From Tanypteryx hageni (Eukaryota; Arthropoda; Insecta; Odonata; Petaluridae): a DNA stretch of 64,000 nt. Under the pieces are notes generated by a model, which saw nothing but the letters and a program-made list of their open reading frames with translations, ran no database searches and was not told the origin of the DNA. The DNA lies in NCBI GenBank assembly GCA_028673005.1, contig CM054116.1, forward strand, positions 79,992,572-80,056,571, in the 5' to 3' direction. A program made the translations under genes and the position numbers. Below, in pieces: positions 62,491 to 64,000 of the stretch. Each line of letters opens with the position of its first letter. Position 1 is the first letter of the stretch.

Positions 62491-63110
62491 CCTCCGGGGA
62501 AATTGAGAGGAGAGGGAGAAGGTTTTTTTGAAGGTGTAATGGCCTCCCTTTACAGAGGACCGAGGGGAGGAGAAAATAGAGGTTGGAGAAGGGAAAAGGG
62601 AAGGAGGATAATGGAGGAGCGGAGGGCGAGATCTTTCTCCCGCCTCCGTCCGAAGAGAGAATGAGCCGGAGAGGAGGCAATTCGCCTTTGCGTGAGCACA
62701 TTCCGAATCCTCTCTTCGATTCAGTGAAGAGGGAGAGAGCGGAAGTATCGAAAGGGAGAGAGAGAAAGACAGGCGTGCATAAAAACTGGCGTATTTGCGT
62801 CAGCGAGGCTTTAAAAAACGCTTATTATGCCTTAGAGGAAAAAATTCCGTTAAAATGTCCGGTGGGCGCAAAATAAAAGTGACTGCATTACAGGAGGTCA
62901 AAGGACGATGGGCAGATGGAGTAATTGGAGGCGGAGGAACGAGGCTGAGAAGGCTGTAAGAAGGAGAAAGTCGATGGTAGAAGAGGGTGAGGCTGATGAG
63001 GAGGCTGATGGGGGAGGGATGAAAGGTTGATGAGGCTGGAGGCAGGGACGAGCGTGAAGAAGACAAGAGGCAAAAGAGGAAGAGAATGGTAGTTTGAGGA
63101 GAGGACGCTG
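62490..63110. repeat. Purine-rich block
   Basis: Plus-strand GA-rich DNA of about 600 bp, with GAGGCTGA-type repeats at about 62940-63045. Overlapping ORFs on both strands are tract artefacts. Confidence 0.7.
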
Positions 63111-63326
63111 TGGAAATTAGAAAGAGGCATGATAATTTGAAGGGAATCAGTAGTTCAAAAAATTATTTATCGAGCTCTTCTCATGATGTAAATCCAAACC
63201 AAGTAATTCACGTTGCCACCAATCCTGTTTTGCAAATAGAACTGACTAATAAACGGTTACGGTTGCGCAGCTTGAGATTACGTCTTGGAAAGGGCCGTAT
63301 TGGGCGAAACCGCTTTACGCTTTACC

Positions 63327-63760
63327 TTAACCCTAGAACTACCAACCGATTTTCACTACCTTGGACTACCAAGGGGGGCCTCAGAGGCCCACCACCTAAA
63401 ATACAATAAAAAGTCATAGTACTGTTTCAAACCTATTGTTATACATTTAAAAACATCATAGAAATACAGATATACAATTTTAGTAATTTATTTGAAATTA
63501 TTATTATTATTATTATTTCCACACATATGGTGTCCTATAAGTTAGGCTACCCTCGTGTACAGGCACGCAGCCAATGACTAAATAATTTGCCGAAAATTAA
63601 AATATGCATACATTGATGAGAAACTTTGGGTAATTATTTTACATAAGTCTCTGTACAATGTAATAAAATATCCAGACTTTTCCTTTGTTTATAAAAGATA
63701 AACATACAAAAAAAGAAGTTGTGGGCCTCGGAGGCCCCCCCTCGGTAGTTCTAGGGTTAA
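63327..63760. mobile_element. piggyBac-type MITE with GC palindromes
   Basis: A 434-bp element flanked by TTAA (63327-63330 and 63757-63760). Both ends begin CCCTAGAACTACC, a 13-bp perfect inverted repeat resembling the CCCTAGAA start of the original piggyBac. An inner inverted repeat GGGGGGCCTCAGAGGCCCAC (left, about 63373-63392) and its near-identical partner on the right (about 63721-63740) each contain a palindrome GGGCCT-x-x-x-AGGCCC. The left end has about 28 extra bases with two more ACTACC steps. The centre is AT-rich with an ATT microsatellite near 63503-63522 and has no transposase, so it is non-autonomous. Confidence 0.9.
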
Positions 63761-64000
63761 AGAAAACTTAGTTGTTCGTATATTCTAAAACATTACTCAC
63801 GTGACATTCATAAAATGCTGTTCATACCCAATTTAGGAGTGCTTATAATTTAATTCCTATATTTGGGTAGTTAAATGTCACTTTTATTTAAATATTTGCA
63901 TATCTGCTGATATCTGCATTGGGAATACTCGCGTTCGGCAGGGATATAAACCACTATTAACTCCTACTTATTTGTAGCCGACATCATTGTGCGAGTATTA
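63761..64000. other. AT-rich end of window
   Basis: Nothing recognised. Confidence 0.6.

Overview
The window looks like nuclear DNA from an arthropod, most likely an insect. It is AT-rich and gene-poor, full of microsatellites and long one-strand purine or pyrimidine blocks, and scattered with decayed transposons typical of animals (piggyBac, pogo/Tigger-like, hAT, foldback, tRNA-derived SINEs). There are no bacterial features such as operons or closely packed ORFs. I cannot name the species.

Only one host gene is well supported. A GC-rich first coding exon at 53622-54801 (+) ends in the first membrane segment of an SLC16/monocarboxylate-transporter-family protein and stops at a consensus splice donor. 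The rest of the gene is probably downstream: the 9.2 kb after the donor shows no later SLC16 exon that I can recognise, so it is most likely intron. The other long ORFs are low-complexity shadows or transposon debris.

Layout. 1-3990: no gene, with an AGG minisatellite at 2.4-2.7 kb. 3995-5773: decayed piggyBac element with TTAA at both ends and a broken transposase on the minus strand. About 6.95-7.26 kb: possible hAT remnant. 7.84-9.13 kb: purine-rich block with a 24-bp minisatellite. 10083-13803: a nested structure in which a foldback element (11752-13032, 9-bp target duplication) sits inside the 3' part of a pogo/Tigger-like transposase relic; degenerate ~145-bp tandem repeats lie beside it. 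16194-17940: probable second piggyBac relic. 22.6-23.6 kb: pyrimidine block holding a tRNA-derived SINE. 28.3 kb and 36.5-37.4 kb: CpG-rich islands of unknown role. 30.8-31.4 kb: tRNA-Asp-like SINE head and a 149-bp duplicated repeat. 36.3 kb: retroelement tail with a hammerhead-like core. 40.2-40.7 and 45.4 kb: retroposon 3' ends closing in TATC repeats. 40.6-49.1 kb: pyrimidine-rich blocks, with a hAT MITE at 47504-47749. 53.6-54.8 kb: the SLC16 exon. 63327-63760: a piggyBac-type MITE with well-preserved ends.

The most notable observation is the foldback insertion. Its two inverted arms are built from 14-16 bp tandem units, it is flanked by perfect 9-bp duplications, and ignoring the insert plus one duplication copy puts the two halves of the pogo-like reading frame back in register. 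This gives an internal proof of the insertion event and its boundaries.
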